From Flavobacteriaceae bacterium NBU2973 (GTDB taxonomy: Bacteria; Bacteroidota; Bacteroidia; Flavobacteriales; Flavobacteriaceae), in the NCBI GenBank assembly GCA_026162565.1, contig JAOEIQ010000010.1, forward strand, positions 1 to 64,000: DNA of 64,000 bases, given 5' to 3'. Under the pieces are notes generated by a model. That model saw nothing but the letters and a program-made list of their open reading frames with translations. It was not told where the DNA came from and did no database searches. The position numbers were made by a program, and so were the translations under genes. This document shows, piece after piece, positions 40,666 through 49,927 of this stretch (positions within the stretch are counted from its first letter, which is position 1; the number at the start of each line of letters is the position of its first letter).

Positions 40666-41481
40666 ATGTCACACAACTTATTAAAGGGAAAAAAAGGAAT
40701 CATTTTTGGAGCTTTAGATTCAAATTCTATTGCTTGGAAAACAGCAGAGCGTGTTCATGAAGAAGGAGGAGAGTTTGTACTTACTAATGCACCAGTTGCC
40801 ATGCGAATGGGACAAATCAACGAATTAGCAGGAAAAACAGGCTCACAAATTATTCCTGCTGATGCAACATCTGAAGAAGATTTAAAAAACCTTGTTGAGC
40901 AATCCATGGAAATTTTAGGTGGGAAAATAGATTTCGTTTTGCATTCAATAGGAATGTCTATTAATGTAAGAAAAGGAAATCATTACACAGACCAGAATTA
41001 TGCTTGGACACAAAAAGGAACAGATGTTTCGGCAATGTCTTTTCATAAAGTTATGCAAACTTTATACAAGGCTGATGCTATGAACGAGTGGGGAAGTATT
41101 GTTGCCTTAACCTATATGGCTGCGCAGCGTGTATTCCCAGATTACAACGATATGGCGGATAATAAAGCATATTTAGAAAGTATTGCTCGTAGTTTTGGAT
41201 ATTTCTTTGGACGTGATAAAAAAGTGCGAGTGAATACCATTTCTCAATCACCAACACCAACAACTGCTGGAAGCGGCGTAAAAGGTTTTGATGGATTTTT
41301 ATCTTATGCAGATAAAATGTCACCTCTAGGAAATGCAACTGCTCTTGATTGTGCTAATTATACAGTGACGTTATTTAGTGATTTAACAAAGCGAGTAACA
41401 CTACAGAATTTATATAATGATGGAGGTTTTAGTAATATGGGAGTCAGTGATGCTGTAATGGATATGTTTACAGGAGAATAA
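40666..41481 (+). CDS. fabI: Enoyl-ACP reductase FabI
   Basis: Reduces enoyl-ACP with NADH in the last step of fatty acid elongation. A 271-residue short-chain dehydrogenase fold protein; FGALDSNSIAWKTAE replaces the classic GxxxxSI cofactor loop. The catalytic pair is Tyr and Lys in PDYNDMADNKAYLES, seven residues apart, as in FabI. Monocistronic with its own promoter element and terminator. The target of triclosan-like inhibitors in other bacteria. Confidence 0.95.
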   Translation: MSHNLLKGKKGIIFGALDSNSIAWKTAERVHEEGGEFVLTNAPVAMRMGQINELAGKTGSQIIPADATSEEDLKNLVEQSMEILGGKIDFVLHSIGMSINVRKGNHYTDQNYAWTQKGTDVSAMSFHKVMQTLYKADAMNEWGSIVALTYMAAQRVFPDYNDMADNKAYLESIARSFGYFFGRDKKVRVNTISQSPTPTTAGSGVKGFDGFLSYADKMSPLGNATALDCANYTVTLFSDLTKRVTLQNLYNDGGFSNMGVSDAVMDMFTGE

Positions 41482-41505
41482 ATAAAACATGATTTTTTTA
41501 TGAAG

Positions 41506-41535
41506 AACCTTATCATTGCTGATGAGGTTTTTTTG
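41506..41535 (+). terminator. fabI terminator
   Basis: AACCTTATCA pairs with TGATGAGGTT (one G-T pair) around a 4-base loop, followed by TTTTTTTG. Confidence 0.88.
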
Positions 41536-41676
41536 TTTCCTATAAGTTCTTTATTATCAGAATATTGTACAGATAAACTTATTTTTTGGTATTTAAACGA
41601 TTTGTAATTATATGTTAAATTTTTGTGAATTTTTATATATAGATTGCTAATCTATTAACTAATTAATCCAAAATTT

Positions 41677-43977
41677 ATGAAAAAAATTACATTTCTATTA
41701 TTATTGTGTACATGTTTTTCTTTCGCTCAATTTTCAGAAAGCTTTGAGTCTGGAATTCCTGGTACATGGACAGTCATTAATGGTGGAGACACTAATACAT
41801 GGCAAGCTGATCCTCCCGGAAGTGGTACAGCTTTTGACGGTACAAACGTCGCTGAAATAATCTTTTCCTCTGATGCTCATGACGATTATCTTATTACTCA
41901 ACAATTTACGGTTACTGCTGGTGTTTCAGATAGGCTAACATTACAGTATAGACATAGATCTAACACTTTTCCAGAGCCGTTTGATATATTACTGTCTTCA
42001 ACAGGAAACAGTGCTGGAGATTTCTTAACCACTATAGCTGCTGCTGTAACACCTAATACTACTTGGCAAATTGGAGAATACGATTTAACACCTTACTTAG
42101 GGCAAACAGTTTATATTGCATTTTATACAAGTACTCAAGATGAATGGGAACTATATCTTGATTCCATTACAGTAGATACACCTCCATCTTGTTTACCTCC
42201 TGCTGATTTATCTGTTGATAGCTTTACTGATACAGAAGCTAATTTTTCTTGGACAGCCGGTTCTAGTATGGAAATGGCTTGGGAATATGCTTTACTTCTC
42301 GACACAGATCCTGAACCAGCTTCTGGAACTGGAACAGGTTCAACATCGTTTATGGCTTCAAGTTTAACACCTGGAACTACTTATACATTTTGGTTAAGAG
42401 CCGATTGTGGAGGCATGGATTATAGTAGTTGGATATCTACTTCTTTTACAACTCCTCCTGGACCTCCACCTTCAAATGATGATTGTTCAGGGGCAATTGA
42501 TTTAACTGTTAATACTGATGTGAGTTGTGGTACAGTGACAGCAGGAACAACAGAAAACTCTACACCTTCATCTGAAGATAGCACTGGAGTATCTGGAACT
42601 CCTAATACAGATGTATGGTACTCATTTACGGCTACCGAAACAGAGCATATTGTATCCCTTTTAAATGTAGTAAACCAAGGCGGTGGAACCTCAACAAGTA
42701 CAGATATGGGGATGGCGGTTTATGATGCTACTGGTGGTTGTGCAGGATTAGTATTTGAAGCCACCAGTGACCCTAATAATTTGAACTTAACAGGTTTAAC
42801 CGTTTCAACAGTATATTACGTTAGAGTTTATGGATGGTCTAGTTCTATTCAATATAATAGTTTTGATATTTGTATTGGATCAATACCACCTCCTCCTGCG
42901 AATGATGAATGTTCTGGAGCTATTGGTTTAACTGTTAATCCTGATGATTTATGTGCTGCAACTGCAGCTGGAACTACAGTTAGTGCTACTGAATCAAGTG
43001 AAGATTCTACAGGAGTTTCTGGTACTCCGAATAATGATGTTTGGTTTAGTTTTGAAGCTGTAGGTTCTGAACATGTTGTTAGTTTATTAAATGTTACTGC
43101 TGTAATAGGTTCTTCAACAGACATGGGAATGGCAGTATATGATGCTACTGGTGGTTGTGCTGGATTAGTATTTGAAGACACAAGTGACCCTAATACCTTA
43201 AACCTTTCTGGGTTAACTGGTGGAACGACTTATTATGTTAGAGTTTATGGTTGGAGTTCCTCACCAACTGGTACAGCACAAACAAATTTTGATATTTGTA
43301 TTGGTACGCCTCCGCCTCCTCCTGCTAATGGTGAATGTGGAACTGCAGAAATGGTAACTTTAGGAATTAATGAAGCTGGTCCAACGGTAACTGGTTCGAG
43401 TACAAATGCAAGTGATTCAGGAGTTCCTGATCCTAGTTGTAATAGTTTTTTCGAGGGTGGTGATATTTGGTATGTTTTTACAACTCCTGCTGATTTAGAA
43501 GATATTACTTTAGACATAGCTAGCTCTGGATTTTCTTCTACTATTGCAGTATTGTATGATAATTGTACTGATTTAAATGAGGTTGCCTGTCAAGTAGAAT
43601 TTGAAAGTGCACCTACAATGGTATTTTCTGGTTTAGCAGATTCTACAACTTATTACTTACGTCTATATGATTTTAATAATGATGATCAAGGACCAATAAG
43701 TTTTAATATTAGTGCAACTACTACTTTAGGTATAGACGAAAACAGTTTAAATCAATTTAAGTACTACCCTAATCCAGTAAATAATATATTATCATTACGA
43801 GCTCAAAATAACATTCAAAATGTTTCGGTAATTAATATGCTAGGTCAAGAAATTTTAACAGTTTCTCCTAATGCTGTTTCAGAAGAAGTTGATATGTCAT
43901 CTCTGCGTTCTGGAGCTTATTTTGTTAGAGTAACTATTAATGATGTTACTGAAACTGTAAGAATACTCAAAAAATAA
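41677..43977 (+). CDS. Secreted multidomain protein with type IX sorting tail
   Basis: A 766-residue protein. A signal peptide (ends SFAQ) is followed by a choice-of-anchor-like beta-sandwich (about 20-165, FSESFESGIPGTW...), a fibronectin type III domain (about 170-260), two closely related domains of about 140 residues each (STGVSGTPN.DVW, MAVYDATGGCAGLVFE) and a third more distant one. The C-terminal type A sorting domain starts at FKYYPNPVNNILSL. It is exported by the type IX system and probably cell-surface bound. No enzymatic domain is visible; adhesion is possible. Confidence 0.87.
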   Translation: MKKITFLLLLCTCFSFAQFSESFESGIPGTWTVINGGDTNTWQADPPGSGTAFDGTNVAEIIFSSDAHDDYLITQQFTVTAGVSDRLTLQYRHRSNTFPEPFDILLSSTGNSAGDFLTTIAAAVTPNTTWQIGEYDLTPYLGQTVYIAFYTSTQDEWELYLDSITVDTPPSCLPPADLSVDSFTDTEANFSWTAGSSMEMAWEYALLLDTDPEPASGTGTGSTSFMASSLTPGTTYTFWLRADCGGMDYSSWISTSFTTPPGPPPSNDDCSGAIDLTVNTDVSCGTVTAGTTENSTPSSEDSTGVSGTPNTDVWYSFTATETEHIVSLLNVVNQGGGTSTSTDMGMAVYDATGGCAGLVFEATSDPNNLNLTGLTVSTVYYVRVYGWSSSIQYNSFDICIGSIPPPPANDECSGAIGLTVNPDDLCAATAAGTTVSATESSEDSTGVSGTPNNDVWFSFEAVGSEHVVSLLNVTAVIGSSTDMGMAVYDATGGCAGLVFEDTSDPNTLNLSGLTGGTTYYVRVYGWSSSPTGTAQTNFDICIGTPPPPPANGECGTAEMVTLGINEAGPTVTGSSTNASDSGVPDPSCNSFFEGGDIWYVFTTPADLEDITLDIASSGFSSTIAVLYDNCTDLNEVACQVEFESAPTMVFSGLADSTTYYLRLYDFNNDDQGPISFNISATTTLGIDENSLNQFKYYPNPVNNILSLRAQNNIQNVSVINMLGQEILTVSPNAVSEEVDMSSLRSGAYFVRVTINDVTETVRILKK

Positions 43978-44003
43978 AGTTTTTTGAGTTAAATTTTTAA
44001 GTT

Positions 44004-44030
44004 AAAGCCACCATTTTGGTGGCTTTTTTT
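44004..44030 (+). terminator. Terminator between the two type IX substrate genes
   Basis: AAAGCCACCA pairs with TGGTGGCTTT around three bases, followed by seven T. Confidence 0.92.
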
Positions 44031-44140
44031 GTGAAGTTAGTACTTGAACGGAAATATTATAGTATTTACCGAATTATCAATGCGTTAGATTTATTAATTA
44101 TTAAGTTTGATATTCAAATTTTAAAATAAACTTAACTATT

Positions 44141-45640
44141 ATGAAAAAAATTACGCTATTAATTACTCTTTTTACATTTAGTTTCGGCTTTGCCCAAAGT
44201 GGTGGTACTGAATGTACTGTTGCTACATCAATACCGACAACTGCCGGAACCACTAATTTCATAAATACTAATCCTAGTAATTTTGCATTCAGAGGAGGGG
44301 CTTTATCTGGTAATCCTAATTCATCTTCTTCAGCTTGGTTTATTTTTGAACCTACTGTAGGAGGTACTATTTCTGTTTCTTCTTGTAATGATGATGCCAA
44401 TACTGCTTTATATATAGGGAGAATAATAAATGCCGCAGGTGATTGTAATGTTTCTAGTAATTATACTGATATTTCAAGTTCTTTGAGTGATTGTGGTACA
44501 TCTGGAAATTCTTCTCTAATAACTAATTATTCAGTTTCTGCTGGAGAAACCTACTATTTAGAATGGAATGATAATGAAGTAGGTAGTACTTTTCTTTTTG
44601 ATTGGGATTTTACGTTCACAACCCTTACATGTTTTGCACCTACAGATATATCTATAGATTTTAAAACACAAACGCGTGTTGACTTCAGAATTGTAGCGCC
44701 AACTGAAGGAACTCCAGTTGCTTATGATTGGGAAATAGTACCTGTAGGTAATGCTCAAGGTGTTGGAGTTGTGGCTTCTGGATCTTCTTCTGATGTTACA
44801 CCATCAACAGAAGATGTTGGAGCTTCCCTTGTAGGAAACACAGAATATGATTTTAGAGTGCGAAGTGATTGTGGTGGCGGTGATTTTAGTAATTGGACAA
44901 ATCCTTTTACGTTTAGAACAAAAGAAACTGCTCCTCCAGCTAATGATACGTGTTTTGGTGCAGAATCCGTAACTATTGAAGGAAATATAGCTACAGCTGC
45001 TAGTGCTACTGCAAACCCATCTACAATTTTAGGGGCTTGTTTTACAACTGCTGATGCTCTGAATCAAGAATGCTTTGGAGGTGAAAATCCAAACGATGAT
45101 GTGTGGTTTACATTTGATGCGCCTGATGGAGTGACATTTACTATTACAGTAGATACTAATTTAGGACCTCCGAACTTTGACCCTACAATTACACTATTTG
45201 ACTCTGATTGTGATAATTTAGGAGCACCTTTGATTTGTGCTGATCCAACTGCTTTCGATTTTGCGGAATTAAGTTGGACCAATAATACTGGATCTACTCA
45301 AACCTATTATTTTAGAGTGTATAACTTTACTGAAACTACCCCAGCTGATCCAACATTTACTTATAAGTTATGGTCGTCTGCAACTTTAAGTAATGATAAT
45401 TTTGGTCAGGTAAGTACGTTTAAATTTTACCCGAATCCAGTTGAGAATATTTTAAATGTTAAGTCTCAAAACTCGATAGATTCTATTTCAGTATTTAACA
45501 TGTTAGGTCAAAATGTGATGACATTATCTCCTAATGCTGTTTCTGAAGAAGTAAATATGTCTGAATTAAGAGATGGTACTTATTTTGTTAAAGTTGTATC
45601 TGGTAATTCTGTTAAGACTACTAAAATTGTTAAACGATAG
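44141..45640 (+). CDS. Second secreted protein with type IX sorting tail
   Basis: A 499-residue relative of the preceding gene product, with signal peptide (ends GFAQ), a beta-sandwich, a fibronectin-like domain (CFAPTDISIDF, then DFRVRSDCGGGDFSNW) and one pre-peptidase-like beta domain (ANDTCFGAESVTIEG, NDDVWFTFDAP). The type A sorting tail FKFYPNPVENILNVKS is about 60 percent identical to its neighbour's by eye. The two genes are separated by a strong terminator and so transcribed apart; they look like products of duplication and domain shuffling. Confidence 0.87.
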   Translation: MKKITLLITLFTFSFGFAQSGGTECTVATSIPTTAGTTNFINTNPSNFAFRGGALSGNPNSSSSAWFIFEPTVGGTISVSSCNDDANTALYIGRIINAAGDCNVSSNYTDISSSLSDCGTSGNSSLITNYSVSAGETYYLEWNDNEVGSTFLFDWDFTFTTLTCFAPTDISIDFKTQTRVDFRIVAPTEGTPVAYDWEIVPVGNAQGVGVVASGSSSDVTPSTEDVGASLVGNTEYDFRVRSDCGGGDFSNWTNPFTFRTKETAPPANDTCFGAESVTIEGNIATAASATANPSTILGACFTTADALNQECFGGENPNDDVWFTFDAPDGVTFTITVDTNLGPPNFDPTITLFDSDCDNLGAPLICADPTAFDFAELSWTNNTGSTQTYYFRVYNFTETTPADPTFTYKLWSSATLSNDNFGQVSTFKFYPNPVENILNVKSQNSIDSISVFNMLGQNVMTLSPNAVSEEVNMSELRDGTYFVKVVSGNSVKTTKIVKR

Positions 45641-45661
45641 TTAAGTTATCTATAAATAATT

Positions 45662-45691
45662 AAAAGCTGCCTCGTTAGGCAGCTTTTTTTT
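45662..45691 (+). terminator. Terminator after the second type IX substrate gene
   Basis: AAAAGCTGCCT pairs with AGGCAGCTTTT around four bases, followed by a T run. Confidence 0.92.
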
Positions 45692-45706
45692 ATGCTCTAA
45701 TACTAC

Positions 45707-45714
45707 TACATTTG
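45707..45714 (+). promoter_or_regulatory. Glycosyltransferase promoter -7 element
   Basis: Exact TACATTTG, ending 6 bases before the ATG at 45721. The transcription start would fall on or next to the start codon, so this mRNA may be leaderless. Confidence 0.5.
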
Positions 45715-45720
45715 TTTTAT

Positions 45721-46731
45721 ATGGATACATTAAGTTTTTCATTTATTATACCAGTTTATAACAGACCAGATGAGATAGAAGAATTACTTCAAAGCTTTAC
45801 TTGTGTTATTGGTATTGAATCCTGTGAAATTGTAATTATTGAAGATGGATCAACTCAAAAATCAGATTCCGTAATTAAATCTTTTGAAGAACAGTTAAAT
45901 ATATCGTATTACTTTAAAGAAAATTCAGGACCTGGAGATTCAAGAAACTATGGTATGCATAGAGCTAAAGGTAATTATTATATAATTTTAGATAGCGATT
46001 GTATTCTACCTGAACACTATTTACAAGCTGTAAATACAAGTTTAAAATCTAGATATGTGGATTGTTTTGGTGGTCCAGATACCTCTCATAAATCTTTTAC
46101 CAATTTACAAAAGGCTATTGACTTTTCTATGACCTCATTTTTAACCACTGGAGGAATAAGAGGTAGTAGAAATGCTATTAATAAATTTCAACCTCGAAGT
46201 TTTAATATGGGGATTTCTAAAAAAGCATTTTTAGAATCTAAAGGTTTTGGAAAAATACATCCTGGAGAAGATCCAGATCTTACCATAAGATTATGGAATT
46301 TAGGTTACGAAACTAAATTTATTGAAGAGGCTAATGTTTATCATAAACGAAGAATATCCTTTAAAAAATTTTACCAACAAGTTCATAAATTTGGATTAGT
46401 TCGTCCTATTTTAAATAAGCGGTATCCAGAAACCAGTAAAATTACCTATTGGTTTCCTTTGGTATTTATAGTAGGTTTTATTTTGAGTATTCTAACATGT
46501 ATCTTTTTAAAAAAATTTGAATTGTTAGGTCTTTACGGATTCTATTTTGTTTTAGCTTTTGTGATGTCTCTCATTAAAAAGAAAAATATTCTAGTTTCTA
46601 TTTTAGTAATTCCATCAATTATTATCCAGTTTTTTGCTTATGGTTACGGTTTTTTGAAATCTTATTTTTGGATACATATTTTAAATAAAAACCCAAAAGA
46701 ACAGTTTCCTAAATTGTTTTTTAACGATTAG
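45721..46731 (+). CDS. Family 2 glycosyltransferase, membrane-anchored
   Basis: A 336-residue GT-A fold enzyme: FSFIIPVYNRPDEI opens it, the nucleotide-sugar site includes IEDGST, and ILDSDCILP near residue 84 holds the metal-binding DxD-like motif. GEDPDLTIRLW near 180 is the acceptor ED motif. Two or three hydrophobic helices at the C-terminus (about 240-310) anchor it to the inner membrane. The sugar donor is unknown. It starts the operon with the YbbR-like protein and coaE. Confidence 0.88.
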   Translation: MDTLSFSFIIPVYNRPDEIEELLQSFTCVIGIESCEIVIIEDGSTQKSDSVIKSFEEQLNISYYFKENSGPGDSRNYGMHRAKGNYYIILDSDCILPEHYLQAVNTSLKSRYVDCFGGPDTSHKSFTNLQKAIDFSMTSFLTTGGIRGSRNAINKFQPRSFNMGISKKAFLESKGFGKIHPGEDPDLTIRLWNLGYETKFIEEANVYHKRRISFKKFYQQVHKFGLVRPILNKRYPETSKITYWFPLVFIVGFILSILTCIFLKKFELLGLYGFYFVLAFVMSLIKKKNILVSILVIPSIIIQFFAYGYGFLKSYFWIHILNKNPKEQFPKLFFND

Positions 46732-46732
46732 A

Positions 46733-47689
46733 ATGAGTATAATTAATAAATTAAAAGATTCTTTTAGAACTAGAAAAATTAATATTTTTTTAATTTTTTT
46801 AATGCTCTCCTTTAGTTTCTTAATTTTAACTAAACTATCAAAAAACTATACACAGACACTATCATTTCATATAAATAGAATTAATGTTCCTGAAGAGGTA
46901 ATAATAGTTGAAGACTCGTCTAGTAAATTAGATATAACTATTAAAACATATGGTTTTAAATTTTTGAGTTATGTTTTTTACAAACCCAAATTAGAAATCG
47001 ATTTTGCAAAGCTTAACACTACATCAAGGTATTACGTTTGGTCAAATAAAAATAATTCTGATGTAATTAATCAGTTTGATTCTAATGTTGAAATAATCTC
47101 AATAAATCCAGATACACTTTTTTTTACTTACGACAGGAACTTTGTGAAGATGGTTCCAGTTAGGTTACATAAAGCTATTCAATTTACTTCAGGATACGAC
47201 ATTTTAAACGATATAAAACCAATACCAGATTCAATTAAAGTTATTGGACCAAAAACAATATTAGACTCTATTGGATATGTAGATACAGAACCCTTAAGAC
47301 TAAAAGAGGTAAACAAATCTATTAAAACTGATTTAAAACTACTTCCAACTAGTAATCCGCAAGTGGTTTACTCCAAAAAATCCGTATCAATTGAGGCCAA
47401 AGTAGAGAAATTTACAGAGGGAGTTTTAGAAATACCCATAACTGTTTTAAATGTTCCTGAAAGTATCTCATTAAGTTATTACCCGAAAAAAATAAAGGTA
47501 TATTTTTATACAAGCCTGAATGATTTTAAAAAAATTAGTAGAAATGATTTTAGAATAGAATGTGATTTTAAATCTATAAATAATTCAGGAACTTACCTTA
47601 CGCCCAAAATAAAATTGAAACCCAATACAGTAAAAAATATTCGACTTAATACTAATAAAGTAGATTTTATAATAACTAACAGTAAATGA
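46733..47689 (+). CDS. YbbR-like (CdaR-type) membrane-anchored protein
   Basis: A 318-residue protein with a short cytoplasmic N-terminus, one transmembrane helix (about residues 17-35) and an extracytoplasmic part of repeated beta domains of YbbR type (VPVRLHKAIQFTSGYDI...PDSIKVIGPKTILDSI). In Firmicutes such proteins regulate diadenylate cyclase; here there is no cyclase nearby, so that role is unsupported. The usual flavobacterial position before coaE is kept, with ATGA overlap. Confidence 0.75.
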   Translation: MSIINKLKDSFRTRKINIFLIFLMLSFSFLILTKLSKNYTQTLSFHINRINVPEEVIIVEDSSSKLDITIKTYGFKFLSYVFYKPKLEIDFAKLNTTSRYYVWSNKNNSDVINQFDSNVEIISINPDTLFFTYDRNFVKMVPVRLHKAIQFTSGYDILNDIKPIPDSIKVIGPKTILDSIGYVDTEPLRLKEVNKSIKTDLKLLPTSNPQVVYSKKSVSIEAKVEKFTEGVLEIPITVLNVPESISLSYYPKKIKVYFYTSLNDFKKISRNDFRIECDFKSINNSGTYLTPKIKLKPNTVKNIRLNTNKVDFIITNSK

Positions 47690-48285
47690 TGATAGTAGGT
47701 CTGACAGGAGGAATAGGTAGTGGCAAAACTACTGTAGCTAAAGAATTTGAAAAACTTGGTATTCCCATCTATATTGCAGATTTAGAGGCTAAAGCTCTGA
47801 TGAATAGATCTAAAGTTATCAGACGAAAATTAATAACCTTATTTGGTGAAGATGCTTACAAAAACGATTCTCTAAATAGACCCTTTATTGCATCTAAAAT
47901 TTTTAACGATAAGGAGTTATTGCATAAAATGAACAACATAGTTCACCCTAAAGTTGCTTCTCATTTTAAAAGGTGGATTAAAAAACAAGATGCTCCATAT
48001 ATTATTAAGGAAGTAGCAATTCTATTTGAAAATGACAGCTACAAGCAATGTGATTTTATAGTTACAGTTACTACAGATATAGAAGCGCGGATTGCTAGAG
48101 TAATTAAAAGAGATAATTCTTCTAGAGAAAAAGTCATGGCTATTATAAAAAATCAACTACCCGAAGAGTTAAAAATTAAAAAGTCAGACTTCGTTATTTA
48201 CAATACAGATTTAGAAGAAATTGCTAAATCGGTAAAATCTACACATCTAAAAATACTGAAAGCCATAAAAAAATCTAAATTTTAA
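47686..48285 (+). CDS. coaE: Dephospho-CoA kinase CoaE
   Basis: Phosphorylates dephospho-CoA in the last step of coenzyme A synthesis. The P-loop GGIGSGKTT is at residues 8-16 and the 199-residue length is normal. Other CoaE features are DLEAKALMN near 32-40 and IVHPKVASHFKRW near 85-98. It overlaps the YbbR-like gene by 4 bases. coaBC is 10 kb away in this window. Confidence 0.95.
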   Translation: MMIVGLTGGIGSGKTTVAKEFEKLGIPIYIADLEAKALMNRSKVIRRKLITLFGEDAYKNDSLNRPFIASKIFNDKELLHKMNNIVHPKVASHFKRWIKKQDAPYIIKEVAILFENDSYKQCDFIVTVTTDIEARIARVIKRDNSSREKVMAIIKNQLPEELKIKKSDFVIYNTDLEEIAKSVKSTHLKILKAIKKSKF

Positions 48286-48292
48286 CATTTAT

Positions 48293-48344
48293 GTTAAGGT
48301 AAGGTTAAACCCTATTTTCCCTAAATGTTAAAACTGTAAATTTG
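48293..48344 (+). promoter_or_regulatory. Promoter of the two-component operon with GTTAA boxes
   Basis: GTTAA at 48293-48297 and 48304-48308 (11 bp apart) and again at 48327-48331 (23 bp further). The exact -7 element TAAATTTG at 48337-48344 begins 28 bases after the second box, as in the degP promoter (27) and at 56.4 kb (28). It ends 4 bases before the kinase ATG, so the mRNA may be leaderless. Autoregulation is a reasonable reading. Confidence 0.55.
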
Positions 48345-48348
48345 ACTG

Positions 48349-49920
48349 ATGAGCAAAAAGCTGTTTGTTTTATTGGTGATATTAATGAGCTTATCTTTGG
48401 TTGGTATCATTTTCGTTCAAGCCTATTATATTAATAATACGTTAGAAAATGAAAAACAAAGATTTACATTCAACGTAAAAAAAACGTTGAGTTTTGTTGC
48501 CGATAGAGTAGAAAAAAGAGAGTTAAGGCAGTATGTAAATAGAATACAAAAATATGTTTACTTACAACAAGAAGCTCCCGATTCTACAGCCATTAGAAAT
48601 ATTATTTATTACCAACAAGACGAAGATTCTAATGAGACTACAGTTTATAGAAATGGTATTGTAGAAGAAAATTTCACGTTGCCATCAACGTTCTTTGAAA
48701 TAGGTTTAGATACTATTAATATTAAACGCATTTTTAATGAGAGAGAAACGCAAGTCTTTAAAAATGATGATTTAGAAGATATATCTCAATTGTCAGATGA
48801 AGAACGTTTGTTTCAAATGAAACGTGATATTAAGCGTTCTGAAGAAATTCAGTTTGAAACTTTTTATGAAGATAATGCTTTTAAAATTCCAATTCATAAA
48901 AGAGTTACCAGAAAAGAAATAGATAGATTACTTACTAAAAAACTTAAGGACGAAGGGATTACTATCGATTATGAGTTCGCTATTTACGATAAGGATTTAG
49001 CGACCACCATACAATCAGACAATTTTGAATTGGATAATTCTACTTATCAAATACCAATATTTAATGAAACAAAAAACAGTGATTTTGCATTATTAATAAA
49101 CTTTCCAGGTAAAGGTAAATTAATTTTCTCATCTGTTATTACCTCGCTTTTGATGTCTATACTTTTTATGGCGATAATAATTTTTGCATTTTATAAAGTG
49201 TTTTCTCAACTCATAAAACAGCGAAAAATAGCAGAGATTAAAAATGACTTTATCAATAATATGACGCATGAGTTTAAAACACCAATTGCGACCATAAATT
49301 TGGCTTTAGATGCCATTAAAAATCCTAAAATTATTAATGATCGAGATAAGGTTACGCGTTATTTGGGGATGATAAAAGAGGAGAATAAACGTATGCATGC
49401 GCAGGTTGAAAATGTATTAAGAATATCTAAACTAGAAAAAAGAGAATTAAATATTAGTAAGGAAAATGTTGACATTCACGACTTAATTGAGGATGCTATA
49501 ACGCACGTGCAATTAATAGTTGAAGATAGGCAAGGTTATATTGAAACACATTTTAACGCAGAAGCGACTTCTGTATTAGCAAACGAATCACATTTTACAA
49601 ATGTTATCGTTAATATGCTAGATAATGCAATTAAATACTCACCCGAAGCTCCTAAAATAGATGTGTCTACAGAAAATATTGCTAATAACATTATAATAAA
49701 AATAAAAGATCAAGGTAGTGGAATGGGCAAAGTAGCTCAAAAACATGCTTTCGATAAATTTTATAGAGAACAAACAGGAAATATACATAATGTAAAAGGT
49801 CACGGACTTGGTTTAGCTTATGTAAAACAAATAATAGATGATCACCATGGATATGTTTCTGTAGAAAGTGAAAAAGGAAATGGAAGTACATTTACAATAA
49901 AATTGCCATTAATATCATAA
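48349..49920 (+). CDS. Two-component sensor histidine kinase
   Basis: A 523-residue membrane kinase, similar in build to RprX of Bacteroides. TM1 (about 5-27), a large periplasmic sensor of about 230 residues rich in charged helices, TM2 (about 258-284), HisKA domain with phospho-acceptor His307 in NNMTHEFKTP, and HATPase with N box (NMLDNAIKYSPE), G1 (IKDQGSGMG) and G2 (GHGLGLAYV). No HAMP domain is evident. The response regulator gene follows after 7 bases. The promoter has GTTAA boxes shared with degP, suggesting envelope-stress sensing. Confidence 0.93.
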   Translation: MSKKLFVLLVILMSLSLVGIIFVQAYYINNTLENEKQRFTFNVKKTLSFVADRVEKRELRQYVNRIQKYVYLQQEAPDSTAIRNIIYYQQDEDSNETTVYRNGIVEENFTLPSTFFEIGLDTINIKRIFNERETQVFKNDDLEDISQLSDEERLFQMKRDIKRSEEIQFETFYEDNAFKIPIHKRVTRKEIDRLLTKKLKDEGITIDYEFAIYDKDLATTIQSDNFELDNSTYQIPIFNETKNSDFALLINFPGKGKLIFSSVITSLLMSILFMAIIIFAFYKVFSQLIKQRKIAEIKNDFINNMTHEFKTPIATINLALDAIKNPKIINDRDKVTRYLGMIKEENKRMHAQVENVLRISKLEKRELNISKENVDIHDLIEDAITHVQLIVEDRQGYIETHFNAEATSVLANESHFTNVIVNMLDNAIKYSPEAPKIDVSTENIANNIIIKIKDQGSGMGKVAQKHAFDKFYREQTGNIHNVKGHGLGLAYVKQIIDDHHGYVSVESEKGNGSTFTIKLPLIS

Positions 49921-49927
49921 ATAGATT

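Noticed and set aside
42580-43240. Repeats resembling a CRISPR array
   Set aside because: The repeats are long, in frame and protein-coding (duplicated domains), without uniform short spacers.
42849-43517. Reverse open frames inside the first type IX substrate gene
   Set aside because: They are antisense images of the Gly/Thr/Pro-rich repeats, and the forward gene is complete and well supported.
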